64,000 nucleotides of DNA from Ascarosepion bandense (taxonomy: Eukaryota; Mollusca; Cephalopoda; Sepiida; Sepiidae): the NCBI GenBank assembly GCA_037127315.1, contig JBBBDQ010001270.1, positions 4,179,501 through 4,243,500 on the forward strand, in the 5' to 3' direction. Positions 31,774 to 42,461 of this stretch are shown here, piece by piece (position 1 is the stretch's first letter; each line of letters opens with the position of its first letter). A program made the translations under genes and the position numbers. Under the pieces are notes generated by a model. That model made no database searches and had not been told where the DNA came from. It saw only the letters and a list, made by a program, of their open reading frames with translations.

Positions 31774-31834
31774 CACAAAATGAGGGATCAGTTTATATAT
31801 TGATTATTATATAGATTTGATCCCCCACTTTATA
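31774..31834. repeat. Hairpin related to the 99-bp tandem unit
   Basis: AATGAGGGATCAGTT at about 31779 and TTGATCCCCCACTTT at about 31817 are near-perfect inverses. The sequence resembles the GGGGGATCAGTTCTATAT part of the units at 18.6 kb. Confidence 0.5.
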
Positions 31835-31869
31835 TCCACATAATAATTTCTTATAAACAGTTGGCATAT

Positions 31870-32215
31870 ATATTCTTCTATATGCCCTGTCCTTTCAGGA
31901 CGTAGGCAATCATGGCTTTCCACATCTCCCTATCCCTGGTGGCTCTTAGCTCGCCTTCTCCTATTACACCACACAACCCACGTTCTATCATCCACCTGAT
32001 TAAGTCCTTCAAATATGTTATCCACTGCTTTCCCCGTCTCTTTTTCCCTCTATCTGGCCTGTTAGTATCAGGTTCTCCAAGCCCCCTTTCCTCATTGCAT
32101 GTCCCATGAACTTTAGCTGTCTCTTCCTGATGCTCAGTATTAACTTCCTTTTCGTTTCAATCCTTTCCAAAACCTCATCATTGCTCACATGCTCGATCCA
32201 TGCATCCTTCTGTTT
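31870..32215 (-). pseudogene. RTE-type LINE 3' fragment
   Basis: Inverted copy from TTCTTCTATATGCCCTGTCC to the complement of RRMHGSSM at 32205. It covers the region from the RMLRISWIEH motif to the 3' end. Confidence 0.8.
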
Positions 32216-32455
32216 GATATTGTCGTAATAAAATTGGTTAAAATAAAATCTACGTCGCCTTCATTGATGAATTTCGTCTTAACATCAAGAAACTGATTGG
32301 ATGACTGGAAAAGATCAGTATAAAAAATAAATAGCCACAATACGTCTATATAATTCAATGAAACATGTTTCAATAAAAATTTACTGCTTAAATATACATA
32401 CATGTGTGTTTGTATGTGTGTGCACGCGCGTGCGTGTGCGTGTGTGTTTATGTTA

Positions 32456-32497
32456 TAACTAGCAGTATAACGCGGCGTTGCTCGGGTGCAATGAATG

Positions 32498-32545
<48 letters not shown>

Positions 32546-32868
32546 CGATTTTCTGCACTATTGTAAGAACTGCAACCTTGTAACTTGTGAATATCGTTTC
32601 TGATGTCATTGTCTATGAGTGTATCAAATTTGATTAAAATCGGACCACTCCTTCTATAACCCGATTTTTTTTATTATCGATTTTCGATATTTATCGGGGG
32701 TACCTCGACACAAAACCTAGCTAAGAACACTCGCAGACGCTTATAGTACAACTGTGTAAATTTTCAAGAAAATGGTTCAGCCGTTTCGGAGTCTATAGAT
32801 AACGGACACACACACGCACACACACATACACACACACAAAGTTACATTTATAAATAAGTTTAGATTAG
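32456..32868 (+). repeat. Dispersed repeat, 5' tip plus 3' module
   Basis: CTAGCAGTATAACGCGGCGT, a short 5' piece, a TA array (32499-32541), then the 3' module ATTATCGATTTTCTGC to AAAGTTACATTTATAAATAA. Confidence 0.75.
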
Positions 32869-32912
32869 ATGTGCGCATGTGTGTGTTCGTTTGTGTGCGT
32901 GTGTTTGTTGTA

Positions 32913-32982
<70 letters not shown>

Positions 32983-33502
32983 CTGTTGGGCAATAGTATT
33001 TTAGGCACATTACCAAAAGAGCGTTCGTCCTTCTTTTGATAATCAAATGCTTTCAAGCAGAGCCTAGGGGCCTCATACCCATCTGTGTTAAAAGTGGCTT
33101 CAGTGACAGAAGCTCCTTTTTAGGAAATACTAAAAACGGAAATTACTACGACAACCCAAGCGTGTTGCGAATGATGAAAATGTATGTCATAATAAAAATA
33201 TTCATTTCATTTGAGTTGGTTATCGAACTAAAGAAAGTGGGGAGAATGTCCCCTTTTTTACCTAGAAGACACCGGAAATGGCGAGGGCTTTCTTAAAAGA
33301 GGTCGCCCACCTTTATAACTAGAAGGGCTGGTTTGTCTCGCCGGTTAAATTTATCTGCAGGCAATTTCGCTATCACGAAAAAAGATCAAAGAACCGATCC
33401 TGACTCCCCAAGGCCAGTAAAGTCTTAGCACAGACTCGCTAGTAAAATTCTTATTTCTCTCTAATAGCATTGTAACCATTACTACTGTTGACTTTCTATT
33501 TG

Positions 33503-33510
<8 letters not shown>
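32869..33510. other. TG array (32918-32980) and unassigned sequence
   Basis: After the TG run the sequence is less AT-rich (33040-33440), but I recognise no gene in it. Confidence 0.45.

Positions 33511-33562
<52 letters not shown>
33511..33562. repeat. (CT)n microsatellite
   Basis: About 26 CT units. Confidence 0.95.
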
Positions 33563-33566
<4 letters not shown>

Positions 33567-34062
33567 TAATATTGTTTTTAATGTTTAACTGTAATATATT
33601 TATATTTTTACTTTTGTAAATAAATTAGTTTTATTGTTTTAAAAAAATGCAACAGCATTGATAGTATTTCTTTTTTCTTCTTTTCTTTGCCCTTCCCTCT
33701 CATTTTTTTTTTTTTTTTTTGACGCAGCCGTAACAAAATAGTAGCTTGTTCTAAACTTTGATGTTCATTTCAAAACAAAAACAACAATTCAACCGTCTTA
33801 ACTAAAACAAATAATTTTCTTATTCCGTGTTTATTTCACAACAACAACAAAGAAAGTAATTCATATTTCTCTTCAGATTTTTCTTTCTTTCCTTCTTTCT
33901 TTCTTTTTTTTTTTTTTTTTTGATAAAACTGATTTCAGTTTGTGTCTCTTTAAATTGTCGTTATCTGTTGTAGATTTTCTTTCTTTGGGTGAAGAATTTC
34001 ACTTATTAAAAAATCAGACTTATTGCAACTATCTAATCTTTGAAGTGACAAAACGTGCAGAG
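33563..34062. other. Unassigned T-rich sequence
   Basis: Poly(T) tracts at 33700-33720 and 33905-33922. No gene seen. Confidence 0.4.
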
Positions 34063-34530
34063 GCTTATTTAGAGATTGGAAATCTGTTTTTTCTTCTTCC
34101 GTGAATTAAAAACCATTGCTTCTGACGCACGAAAGAAAAAAGCAGTAACATCTGGTTAATATGGATCTCAAAATTCTAAATTATGATGACCTTTTAAATA
34201 AATGTGAGCATCTCAAGCACTACATGGCTTTTAATGAAAATTGTGAGATTCTAGTTCCACTGTACAGAAAATAATTTCGGAAAATTTCAAATCTGTATTC
34301 CCGAATGTTGAAATTGCACCCAGAATGTTCATATGTATGATGGTAAGCAACTGTACAGAAGAACGTTCTTTTTCAAGACAGAAACTTATAAGAAATGTGT
34401 TTCGTAACACCACGGGCAGCATCGTTTGAACTGGCTTTCACTCATGGGCATTGAAAATTACATCATAGTCCTGAAAACTTCAAACCAATAATAATTTATC
34501 TGCAAAGAAATGCTGTAAGTGCTTGTTTTC
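34063..34530 (+). pseudogene. hAT transposase relic, copy B
   Basis: Plus-strand copy of the element at 30170-30665, nearly identical over about 470 bp: ATGGATCTCAAAATTC, GGTAAGCAACTGTACAGAAG. It carries the same stop before the dimerisation motif and has no intact frame. Confidence 0.7.
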
Positions 34531-34751
34531 ACAAGTTCGTAGAAATTTCATAGTGTATTATCTAATCTGTGTGACTTACTGAATATTATTACTTTTTTCT
34601 AAGCCTTATGTAATGTTCTAATATTTATCAATTTGCTTAGTTGATAATGTATAGAATATTTTTTATGTTTTAACACCGGTTTTGACGAAGTATCAATAAA
34701 ATAGCTACAGTAATGTGCAAAAGTATTTGGACAAGAACTGTTTTATCTTTT

Positions 34752-35576
34752 ACTAGCAGTATAACCCGGCGTTGCCCGGGTGTAATGAAAGCTTTAAAAC
34801 TAATCCATGGTCCTGGAGCTCAGACTCTTTGGACGTTGGCACGAAAGACTAAAAAGCAATAGTTGTTTCCAGTCAAAGCGAAACCGTAGGTATCGATTTC
34901 CGATATCAGGGAAAATGAGTCGTCTGAGAAGATATACTAATGTTTAAGGCTAAAAACAATAATTTTACCAAGTTAGAGCAGATTCTGCAGCAAGAACCAC
35001 GATAAAAAGGGCTATAATCTTGATCTTGATCAGAACTGATTGGATATCGGGGTATCGAATTCCAATATCGGAGAGAAATTGGAAAAAATAAGTCGCCCAT
35101 GACCTGACCAGAAGCCTAAAAAATATTTGTGCGAAGTTTGGTGAGAATCAGATAAAAATTGTGGATTTGTATAAAGGAGATACAGACAGATAAACAGACA
35201 CACACACACAAACATCTTGTCTTTTAAGCATATATATTATCGGTTTTCTGCACTATTGTAAGAACTGCAACCTTGAAACTTCTGAATTTCGTTTCTGATG
35301 TCTTTGTCTATGAGTGTATCATATTTGATTAAAATCGGACCACTCCTTTTAGAACCCGATTTTTTCGATTATCGATTTTTGATATTTATCGGGAGTACCT
35401 CGACACAAAACCTAGCTAAGAACACTCGCAGACGCTTATAGTACAACTGTGTAATTTTCAAGAAAATCGGTTCAGCTGTTTCGGAGTCTATAGGTAACGG
35501 ACACACACACAGACACAGACACACACACACACACACACACAGACAAAGTTCCATTTATAAATAAGTTTAGATTAGG
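34752..35576 (+). repeat. Dispersed repeat (CTAGCAGTATAGCCCGGCGT family) nested in the Tc1 relic
   Basis: CTAGCAGTATAACCCGGCGT to GTTCCATTTATAAATAAGTT, with both modules present and no large TA array between them. Confidence 0.8.
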
Positions 35577-35739
35577 CATGAAAATAACGTTTAAAATCAC
35601 TCTTGTCCTCACGCATTTGTACACTACCGGTAGTGTGCAAAAGTATTAAGACAGGTGTGATTTTCTTAAAAACCTCACTGAAATTAAATACAGGGTGAAA
35701 AGCCAAACCTTTGTAAGAATTATTTAACTAAAAAGGAAA

Positions 35740-36000
35740 AGGAAGGAAGGCTTCAGAGTTTGAATTGGCCCCCACAAAGCCCTGATCTCAATCCTATTGA
35801 ACATCTATGGGACATTTTGGAGAAAAAAAAAATGATAAATCTAATGTTACTTCGCAAGACACACTTTGGGAACAAATACGAGTTATTGACAGGAGATACC
35901 ATTAGATACATTGAAGAAGCTTGTGATGTCAGTGCATGACAGAATAAAGACTGTGATCAAAACAAAAGGCTATTATGCTAAATATTAAATTTATTTTGTA
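35740..36000 (+). pseudogene. Tc1-like transposase, C-terminal remnant
   Basis: Frames give LNWPPQSPDLNPIEHLWDIL, then after a frameshift LWEQI and PLDTLKKLVMSVHDRIKTV, and KGYYAKY. NPIEHLW holds the third catalytic residue of Tc1 (DD34E) transposases. The N-terminal two thirds are gone. Confidence 0.8.
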
Positions 36001-36261
36001 AGTATTTTTGTTGTTAAATCATTTGTTGAGTAAATCAAATAAAATTACTTAAATTAAATTGTTTATTTTCTGTCAATATGTCTCATAAAAGATAAAATAG
36101 TTCTTGTAGAACTATTGCGCAGTACTGTATATGTTTAATATTATCAACCATTTACTTTTTATTCCTGTGAATAGTTGTTGCTGGTTAGCCCATAATTCTG
36201 TTAAGACGACCCTATTTGCAAGTGCCCTAACACTACGGTGAGTAAGCGTCGTACGAGTATT

Positions 36262-36472
36262 AATTTTTTTTTTTTTTTTTAATCATTTCACCCCGAGCAA
36301 GGCAGAAACGCCACTGATGTGCAGGGGGTTACATAAATGTAAAGAGATTAATTACAAAAGTGTGAGGAGTACAAGCTAGTTAGAAAGGAACAATAGAAAG
36401 CTGAGAAAGCAGGTGCAATGACAGGTACATGGGCGGAGAGAAAGGGAAGGTTATACAGGGGAGGGGAGAGAG
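36262..36472 (-). mobile_element. LINE 3' UTR and poly(A)
   Basis: On the minus strand, about 190 bp of UTR end in CCCCCTGCACATCAGTGGCG, CTCGGGGTGAAATGATT and poly(A) (poly(T) at 36264-36280). This tail is shared by at least ten other LINE fragments and by the short LINE-derived elements. Confidence 0.85.
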
Positions 36473-37969
36473 CTAGAGGCCAGTGGTTAGTAGGTGAGTA
36501 TTAACTTTGCTTTTAAATTTCTGGAGGTCGTAGCCGTCAGGAAAGCAAGAATACGGGAGTGAGTTCCACAGGCGGGAAGTGCGAGAGAGGAAGCTGCAGG
36601 AGTAGAATTGTCGTCTGCGTTTGGCTAACCTGACTGTGAATGGGTGGGACCCAGTTGCCAGTCTGGTTGAACGGGTAAACACCTGTTGAGGAGGCATCAG
36701 TGACTTAAGCTCATCCGAGCAGAAGCCATGAAAGTATTTATAGAAGAGACAGAGGGAGGCCACATTTCGACGATGGGAAAGTGGCTGCAGACGAGTCGCC
36801 AGATCAGTACCTATCACATTACAGACTCTCCTTTGGAGCTTGTCAAGAACACTGAGGAGAACGGCAGGGGCACCTGACCATAAATGGCAGCAGTACTCCA
36901 TGCACGGACGGATGGTTGACTTGTATATATGCAGGATGGATTCAGGTGGAAAAAACATCCTGGATCGACATAGTGACCCAATCTTCTTAGCAGTAGATTT
37001 TGCTATGGATTCAATATAGTGCTTCCATTTGAGGTCAGAGGACAGGGTAAGTCCGAGGAGGCGTAGTGTATTACTCTCCGGGAGAATCATCTGGTCCATG
37101 CTTATGGGAGGCAGAAGAGGTTGCCTGTAATGGTTGACAGACAACAGCTTGGTCTTAGATGAATTGAAGTTGACAAGCCACTTCTTGCCCCAGTTCACCA
37201 CAGAGTGTAGATCCCGCTCAAGGTCAGCAGCGAGATTATGTCTGTCCGCCACGACAGGTTTCTTACTGGAGCGGGAGTATATTGTAGTGTCATCTGCGTA
37301 GATGCCTACTTGGGACTTGATCTCATCTGGGAGGTCGTTGATGAAAATAAGGAAGAGCGTTGGGCCCAGGATAGAGCCTTGTGGGACACCAGCATTCGTG
37401 CTGTAGGACGAAGAGGCACGCCCATTCAGAACGACCTTCATTTTGCGGTTATTTAAGAAAGATTGGATTAGGTCAAGCAGGCGACCGGTAATACCATAAC
37501 CGCGTAGTTTGCATAGGAGGCCAGGGTGCCAAACCCTGTCGAAAGCCTTGGAGATGTCCAGAGCAACCGCGCGAGCCTCGTCAGACTCATCAAGGGCCTG
37601 TAGCATGTACTCCGTTACAGTAGTTAGCAGGTCGGCTGTGGACCTGTCAAATCGGAATCCATATTGCCTGTCGGAGAACAGTTTGTGGGCGGTGAGATGA
37701 TGAACTATTTCAGCATTTATTATAGCCTCGAACATTTTCCCGAATATTGGTAGAAGACTGATAGGGCGATAGTTGGATGGGTCCGAGGGTTCACCACAGT
37801 TCTTAAAGACAGGAACGACTGAGGAGAATTTCCAGCATGCAGGAAAGCAGGAAGCAGAAAGGCAGTAGTTAAACAGTTTAGAGAGGACAGGGGAAAGTTC
37901 AGGGGCACACCTCTTAAGGACTATCACCGGGATTCCATCGTCACCACACGCCTTATGGGGGTCGAGTTT
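36473..37969 (-). CDS. APE-type LINE (jockey/CR1/L2 group) reverse transcriptase half
   Basis: Reverse transcriptase and C-terminal region of a LINE. It is in the same frame as the endonuclease half and separated from it by one TAA at 37970-37972. The frame runs from KLDPHKACGDDGIP (first codon 37969). Motifs: NYRPISLLPIFGKMFE, AVALDISKAFDRVWHPGLL, GVPQGSILGPTLFLIFINDL and the catalytic IYADDTTIYS, followed by GKKWLVNFNSSKTKLLSV (thumb) and C-terminal YKSTIRPCMEYCCHLWSGAP and RTSRLWNSLPYSCFPDGYDL. No other stop. The RT looks intact, and only the connecting stop prevents a single polyprotein of about 964 codons. Confidence 0.9.
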   Translation of the reverse strand, partial: KLDPHKACGDDGIPVIVLKRCAPELSPVLSKLFNYCLSASCFPACWKFSSVVPVFKNCGEPSDPSNYRPISLLPIFGKMFEAIINAEIVHHLTAHKLFSDRQYGFRFDRSTADLLTTVTEYMLQALDESDEARAVALDISKAFDRVWHPGLLCKLRGYGITGRLLDLIQSFLNNRKMKVVLNGRASSSYSTNAGVPQGSILGPTLFLIFINDLPDEIKSQVGIYADDTTIYSRSSKKPVVADRHNLAADLERDLHSVVNWGKKWLVNFNSSKTKLLSVNHYRQPLLPPISMDQMILPESNTLRLLGLTLSSDLKWKHYIESIAKSTAKKIGSLCRSRMFFPPESILHIYKSTIRPCMEYCCHLWSGAPAVLLSVLDKLQRRVCNVIGTDLATRLQPLSHRRNVASLCLFYKYFHGFCSDELKSLMPPQQVFTRSTRLATGSHPFTVRLAKRRRQFYSCSFLSRTSRLWNSLPYSCFPDGYDLQKFKSKVNTHLLTTGL

Positions 37970-39364
37970 TTAAATTACTCTGGATACTATTGTCGGGGTA
38001 ATATATACGTCATGCAGTTTGGCCTCAGTTCTAATAGAGAAGTCGGGTGGGTGCACTCCGGACGAGTCGAGTGTGGAGTTGGATGAGAATCTGCGGGCAA
38101 AGCACTCAGCTTTCTCCGCAGATGACGTGAGAACATCAAGTCCATGGATTAAAGGAGGTATTGAGGATTTCCTATTGTTGAGCACTCGTTTACAAATCCT
38201 CCAATAGTCCTTGGAGCCGAACTTGCGGTCAGCTATGTGCTGTCGCATTCTCTCAGCAAACAACTGTTTGGCGTCATTAAGGGTTCTCTTGCACTCACTG
38301 CGAGCGGATGTGAACAGGCGCCTATTGTGATCAGTTGGCTGTCTCCGGAATAGACGGAAGTAATGGTTCCTGTGGGCAATGGCGGCTGAGCAGGCCGGAG
38401 AGAACCACGGAGAGGAATGAGGTTTTAAGCAATACTTCCTGGTGGGTATGAAGGCATCAATGCCAGCTTTCACCCATGACGAGACCTCAGAGGCACAGTC
38501 ATCAACTGATAGGTCAAACACTTTTCCCCAAGGGACGTCGCAGAGGAAATCGCGAAAGGCATCCCAGTCAGCTTTTTGGTAGAGGTAGGAGGTTCTATAA
38601 GTAGGGGGATCCTGGGGGGAGTGAGATTGGAAAGAAATACTGAGGGAGACTACAGCGTGGTCGGAGTTGCCGAGAGGGCAAAGCTGCGAGACTTGACAGG
38701 CATCGGGCGCAGAGGTGAAACATATATCTAGCAGCGAGGAATGACCCGAGGGTGTGCTTGGGAAGCGAGTGGGGAAGTCCACCACTTGCGTAAGGGATTG
38801 GGAAATAGCAAAGTTCATGGCGTGAATGCCCGCCGAATCAGTAACAGTGTTTTCAAGCCACTCAGAGTGATGGGCATTGAGGTCTCCAAATACAAATATG
38901 TGGGCAAATGGGTGATAGGAAATAGCCCTATCTATGTCGTCGGCAATGCTATCTAGTAGGGAGCAGTCAGGAGAGGAGGGAGAACGGTAAAGGAAGAATA
39001 GGTAGCTAACCGAACTGAGGAGAGACAAGCGGAGACATATGTATTGGTGGTCAGTAGATTCGAGTGAAGTCACCCTAGTTATGGGGAGGTGTTCACTGAC
39101 ATAAACACCCAGCCCATGCATGTGGACAGTAGAATCCTTCCTTAAAAGGGGAAGATAACCAGGGATGAAGAGGTCAGACGAGGGAATAGCTGAGTTGAGG
39201 TTAGTTTCGCAGAGCGCGAGGATGTCAGGGGACTTTTCATGCAGGAACGCTTCTACACTAGCAAAGTTAGTACGAATGCCTCGGATATTAGTGAAGGAGA
39301 GGTTAATGGGCTTAGGTGGTTTGGATTTAACTGGTTTAGGGTCATTTCTGTTTTGTTTTGTCAT
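37970..39364 (-). CDS. APE-type LINE endonuclease half
   Basis: N-terminal half of the same ORF: apurinic-type endonuclease that nicks target DNA, then a linker. Motifs: NLSFTNIRGIRTNF, SPDILALCETNLNS (catalytic Glu), FVFGDLNAHHSEWL (Asp, Asn), LLDICFTS and LGNSDHAVVSLSI (Asp, His). The Met at 39364 is preceded by about 480 bp of GC-richer 5' UTR. I see no separate ORF1/gag protein upstream. It ends at the TAA after TIVSRVI. Confidence 0.9.
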   Translation of the reverse strand: MTKQNRNDPKPVKSKPPKPINLSFTNIRGIRTNFASVEAFLHEKSPDILALCETNLNSAIPSSDLFIPGYLPLLRKDSTVHMHGLGVYVSEHLPITRVTSLESTDHQYICLRLSLLSSVSYLFFLYRSPSSPDCSLLDSIADDIDRAISYHPFAHIFVFGDLNAHHSEWLENTVTDSAGIHAMNFAISQSLTQVVDFPTRFPSTPSGHSSLLDICFTSAPDACQVSQLCPLGNSDHAVVSLSISFQSHSPQDPPTYRTSYLYQKADWDAFRDFLCDVPWGKVFDLSVDDCASEVSSWVKAGIDAFIPTRKYCLKPHSSPWFSPACSAAIAHRNHYFRLFRRQPTDHNRRLFTSARSECKRTLNDAKQLFAERMRQHIADRKFGSKDYWRICKRVLNNRKSSIPPLIHGLDVLTSSAEKAECFARRFSSNSTLDSSGVHPPDFSIRTEAKLHDVYITPTIVSRVI

Positions 39365-39850
39365 GTTTATTGTTTATAGAAAGGGACCTAGGGTAGAGGA
39401 TACAGGCGGTCATTACCCACGATCTGTGCTGGGAGGGAGACTGGCTAGGGCTGCAACAAGGTGTGGCCTCGGGGTTGCCCACCGAAAGCGCTTGCAGGGA
39501 CACCTATCCATGCGCGACATGGCACTACAAGAACCCCGATATTATACAACTGTTGATCAGAGCAGCCGCTCTTGACGCTACGCAAGAGTTAGGGCTCCTA
39601 ACTACCAGTCGGAAGCAGCAACCAGGAAACTGCCAACCCGGTACCCTCACAGTGATGAGTCATTGCCACCAACCGGCCAGATCGCAGGAAACTCACGGAA
39701 GCACCAGTACCAAGGTCTGAAGAGAGAGAAGTGAAAACCGGAAACCACATCCTAAACAGGAAACAAGGAACGAGCCTCTACTCCAGTTCAATAGACGTGG
39801 GAGGAGTATAGACCGGGCGATAGTGTGACCTATCTACTCTTATTAAAAAA
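39365..39850 (-). promoter_or_regulatory. LINE 5' UTR
   Basis: The minus-strand start AGAGTAGATAGG at about 39840 is matched by the start of the short element at 7221, so the 5' end seems real and not truncated. The region is GC-richer and holds no ORF1 that I recognise. An internal promoter is expected for LINEs but cannot be read directly. Confidence 0.65.
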
Positions 39851-39980
39851 AACAAAAAAAAAACAAACGAACACGAACAATCCTTTGAAAAAAAAAAACA
39901 AAAAAAAAAACAAACTTACAAAAGGTGGAGTTAACTAAGTTATAAGGGGGGAAAAAAACAACAACAAAAAAACAAAACAC

Positions 39981-40019
<39 letters not shown>

Positions 40020-40414
40020 GAAAAAAAAAACAAACGAAAAATACCTCACAGATTAACACAGGAAATTTGAATTAAAGATTCATTCTTCAATTCTTGCTTT
40101 TCCCAAAAATCAACAGCGAGTTAGCCTGCTAGGTAAATTCCCATTCAAAGAACACATGGCATGGAGCTGTAATGGCTGCTGATAACTTGGCCAAAGTAGC
40201 TTCGCAGAACAGAATAAATATAAATTTCAAACTTTTTTTTTTTCCTCCCAAATGAAGCATGAACTCCAAAAAAGGGGGGAAAAAAAACAACAAAAAAAAA
40301 AACAAAACACAGTTACGCCTTCTTAGCAACAACCTTCTAATCTCTATTACAGCTACGTTTTGCTTTAACATTATTGTTTCAATTATCCTATCCTCGTTTT
40401 AGGACATGAAAAGT
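39851..40414. repeat. A/C-rich low complexity with TA array
   Basis: Runs of A with single C (39846-39912, 39960-39978), TA at 39982-40014, then unassigned sequence. Frames here are low-complexity artefacts. Confidence 0.6.
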
Positions 40415-40700
40415 CATCTTTAGCAGAATTTAAATGCAGTGTCAATACCCTTCTGTTAACCACTTGACTCCAGTTCTTTCTACATCACCCTGTATATCTT
40501 TTCCTTTCTCTCTACCTTTGCAACTTTCATCACACATATATTCCCATCCTTCTCTTGCTCCATTCTCTGACACCCCCTGTAATTGGTTCGTCTTTCTCTT
40601 TACTCTCCTCCTATCTAACCTTTCTCTCTTATGTAGCCCCCTGCGCATCAGGTGAAGGGTGAAGCGATTAAAAAATATTTGGCGATTAAAAAAAAATATT
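40415..40700 (+). pseudogene. jockey/CR1/L2-type LINE 3' end
   Basis: AEFKCSVNTLLLTT matches the last ORF residues, then a pyrimidine-rich 3' UTR, TATGTAGCCCCCTGCGCATC and GAAGCGATT plus A-rich tail. The middle of the conserved tail is shortened. Confidence 0.7.
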
Positions 40701-41024
40701 TAGGGTTAAACAGAAGTGATTTAAAAGAAAATTTATTTTACCAACGTTTGTGATGTGTCGCATCCGTTCGGGACATGAAACGAATAAAAAAATATTTGGG
40801 TTAAATAGATTTGTTCGTTGTTTTGTTTTTATGGCAAATCAACCTCGGCGGGTCATTTATTGCCAATTAAATTTTTATTTATTGCTGGTAATACCTTTTT
40901 CTTTCAACAATTTATTGTTGTTTTTTAAAGAAGATTTTGTGTCTAGTAATACATTTTTCTTTTCGAGTATCAAGATTCATTGGGATTTGTTTTTAAAAGC
41001 AGAGTCCCCAAGTCCTACCCTTGT
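40701..41024. other. Unassigned sequence
   Basis: A short block at 40735-40790 (TGTCGCATCCGTTCGGGACA) repeats at 41355-41390 and looks like the 3' end of an RTE relative. Otherwise nothing is recognised. Confidence 0.4.
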
Positions 41025-41306
41025 TATTTAACCCATAACTGGAGGGAAGGGACGGATTAATATATTTCCCAAGAGTACCAGTGCTTAAGTGAATGCAGGG
41101 TATTCAAGTGGAATTCGAACGCGGCTGACCGATTTCTCTTTCCGAGCTGATATCTACTGCACCACGAAAGCACATCCGTCACTAAACGCTTACAGCACCT
41201 GGTATTTCCAAGTGGTCACCCATCTAAGTACTGACCAGGTTCAACGTTGCTTAACTTCGGTGATCGAGCGAGAATCGGTGTATTCAAAGTGATATTGCCG
41301 CAAGCC
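41025..41306 (-). mobile_element. Composite 5S rRNA-tRNA SINE
   Basis: On the minus strand, 41306-41187 is almost a full 5S rRNA (GATCACCGAAGTTAAGCAAC, GTCAGTACTTAGATGGGTGA, AATACCAGGTGCTGTAAGC). About 12 bp later the tRNA-SINE head (GTGCTTTCGTGGTGCAGTAG, B box CGTTCGAATTCC) and body follow to GGGTTAAATAA at 41030. The 5S internal promoter elements are well kept. Confidence 0.75.
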
Positions 41307-41344
41307 TTGGTTAAATAGAAATGATTTATCAGAAAATTTATTTT

Positions 41345-41770
41345 GCCAACTTTTTCATGTGCCGCATCCGTCCGGGACATGAGCGATCATGGCCCTCTAA
41401 AACTGTCTATCTCTTTTGACCCTTATCAGTTTTTCTCGTTTTGTTAATGTTCCGGCACCACACTCGTTCCACCATCCATTCACACAGACTCATCAGGTAA
41501 ATAGCTCTTTGCTTTCCTCTATCTCTCTTCTTTTCGATATTTCCGTGAGGGTTAAGTTTTCCAAGCCCTCCTTCCTCATTACGTGTCCAAGTATTTCCAG
41601 CTGTCTCTTCCAGATTCTGAGCATAAGCATTATTTTTATTGTCATTTTCTTCCCCCGTTTCTTACTCGCTCCGTCCATGGAATACTCAGTATCCTTCTTT
41701 AGAAACACATTTATGTTGCTTCAAGTTTTTCCCCCAAACCATTTTCCAGCATTCACAGGCCTATAAGACA
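41345..41770 (-). pseudogene. Old RTE-type LINE relic
   Basis: Minus strand: RIWKRQLEILGHVMRKEGLE, preceded by a degraded WTEYSMD motif. It is more diverged than the other RTE copies and ends with the CCGTCCGGGACATGAGCGAT block instead of GGACGTAGG. Confidence 0.65.
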
Positions 41771-42461
41771 ATCCTTCCTTTTTATCGTTGCAGGATAAAA
41801 CAGGTTGTTGTTTTTATATGTAAGGGTCAGAATTTTACCAAGATAAGTACTGAACGGATGCTTTTCCAATTAAATAAGTGACTCTAGTATAGTTTAGTTC
41901 ATTGTCTTTGCCAACCTCTTTGAATTCTTTCTTTTCTCCGAGGCTTGTGCATGTGTGGAACAGTTTAGGAATTCGTGCAATCCTGAAGAGAATGGTCGAT
42001 GGGAAATTTTTTAAGCTAGCACGCAATATTGAAAACCATTCCAGAAAACCCGTTCCTCTTCGTCACGAATGTAATTTTTTTGGCCAAGGATTAACTGAAG
42101 TTTTAATTTCGATTTGTTCACAAAATGGTCATTTCTCAATCCGTATTAAGTTCCCAGTTTCTTTTCTAGTTCTCTTTGTTCAAACAAATCGTAATCAATA
42201 GCAAATTAGAATTCTATCAATTTACGTCGTAATTATTTCCTGCAAGTCAAGCTCCAGAACCTACTGCGTCTCAAATTTGAAAAATCGGTCAACGCCCTGT
42301 CTGTTGAAAACCTCGATTTATTTCAAACTTCGAAATCATGAATTTCACTACGTTTAGGAAATCAACGTAGTGGCTTTGTGTAATGGATTGCCGGCTCTTT
42401 AAGAACTTGTAGACTTTCGGTAAATACCGTTTCATGATACAGTTCCTTTATTATGCAGACT
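41771..42461. other. Unassigned sequence
   Basis: No recognisable gene. A 99-residue frame at 41902-42201 has no motif that I know. Confidence 0.35.

Larger units (their letters stand above)
34706..36131 (+). mobile_element. Tc1-like transposon relic with inverted repeats and a nested repeat
   Basis: Left end TACAGTAATGTGCAAAAGTA at 34707 with AAGAACTGTTTTATCTTTTA is matched inversely at the right end (TAAAAGATAAAATAGTTCTT, GCGCAGTACTGTA, about 36085-36130). A dispersed repeat splits the left end at 34752-35576. TA ends fit Tc1/mariner. Confidence 0.7.

Noticed and set aside
41187..41306. Functional 5S rRNA gene
   Set aside because: About 15% diverged by eye, no T-run terminator at the expected place, and joined to a tRNA-SINE; the composite SINE explains it better.
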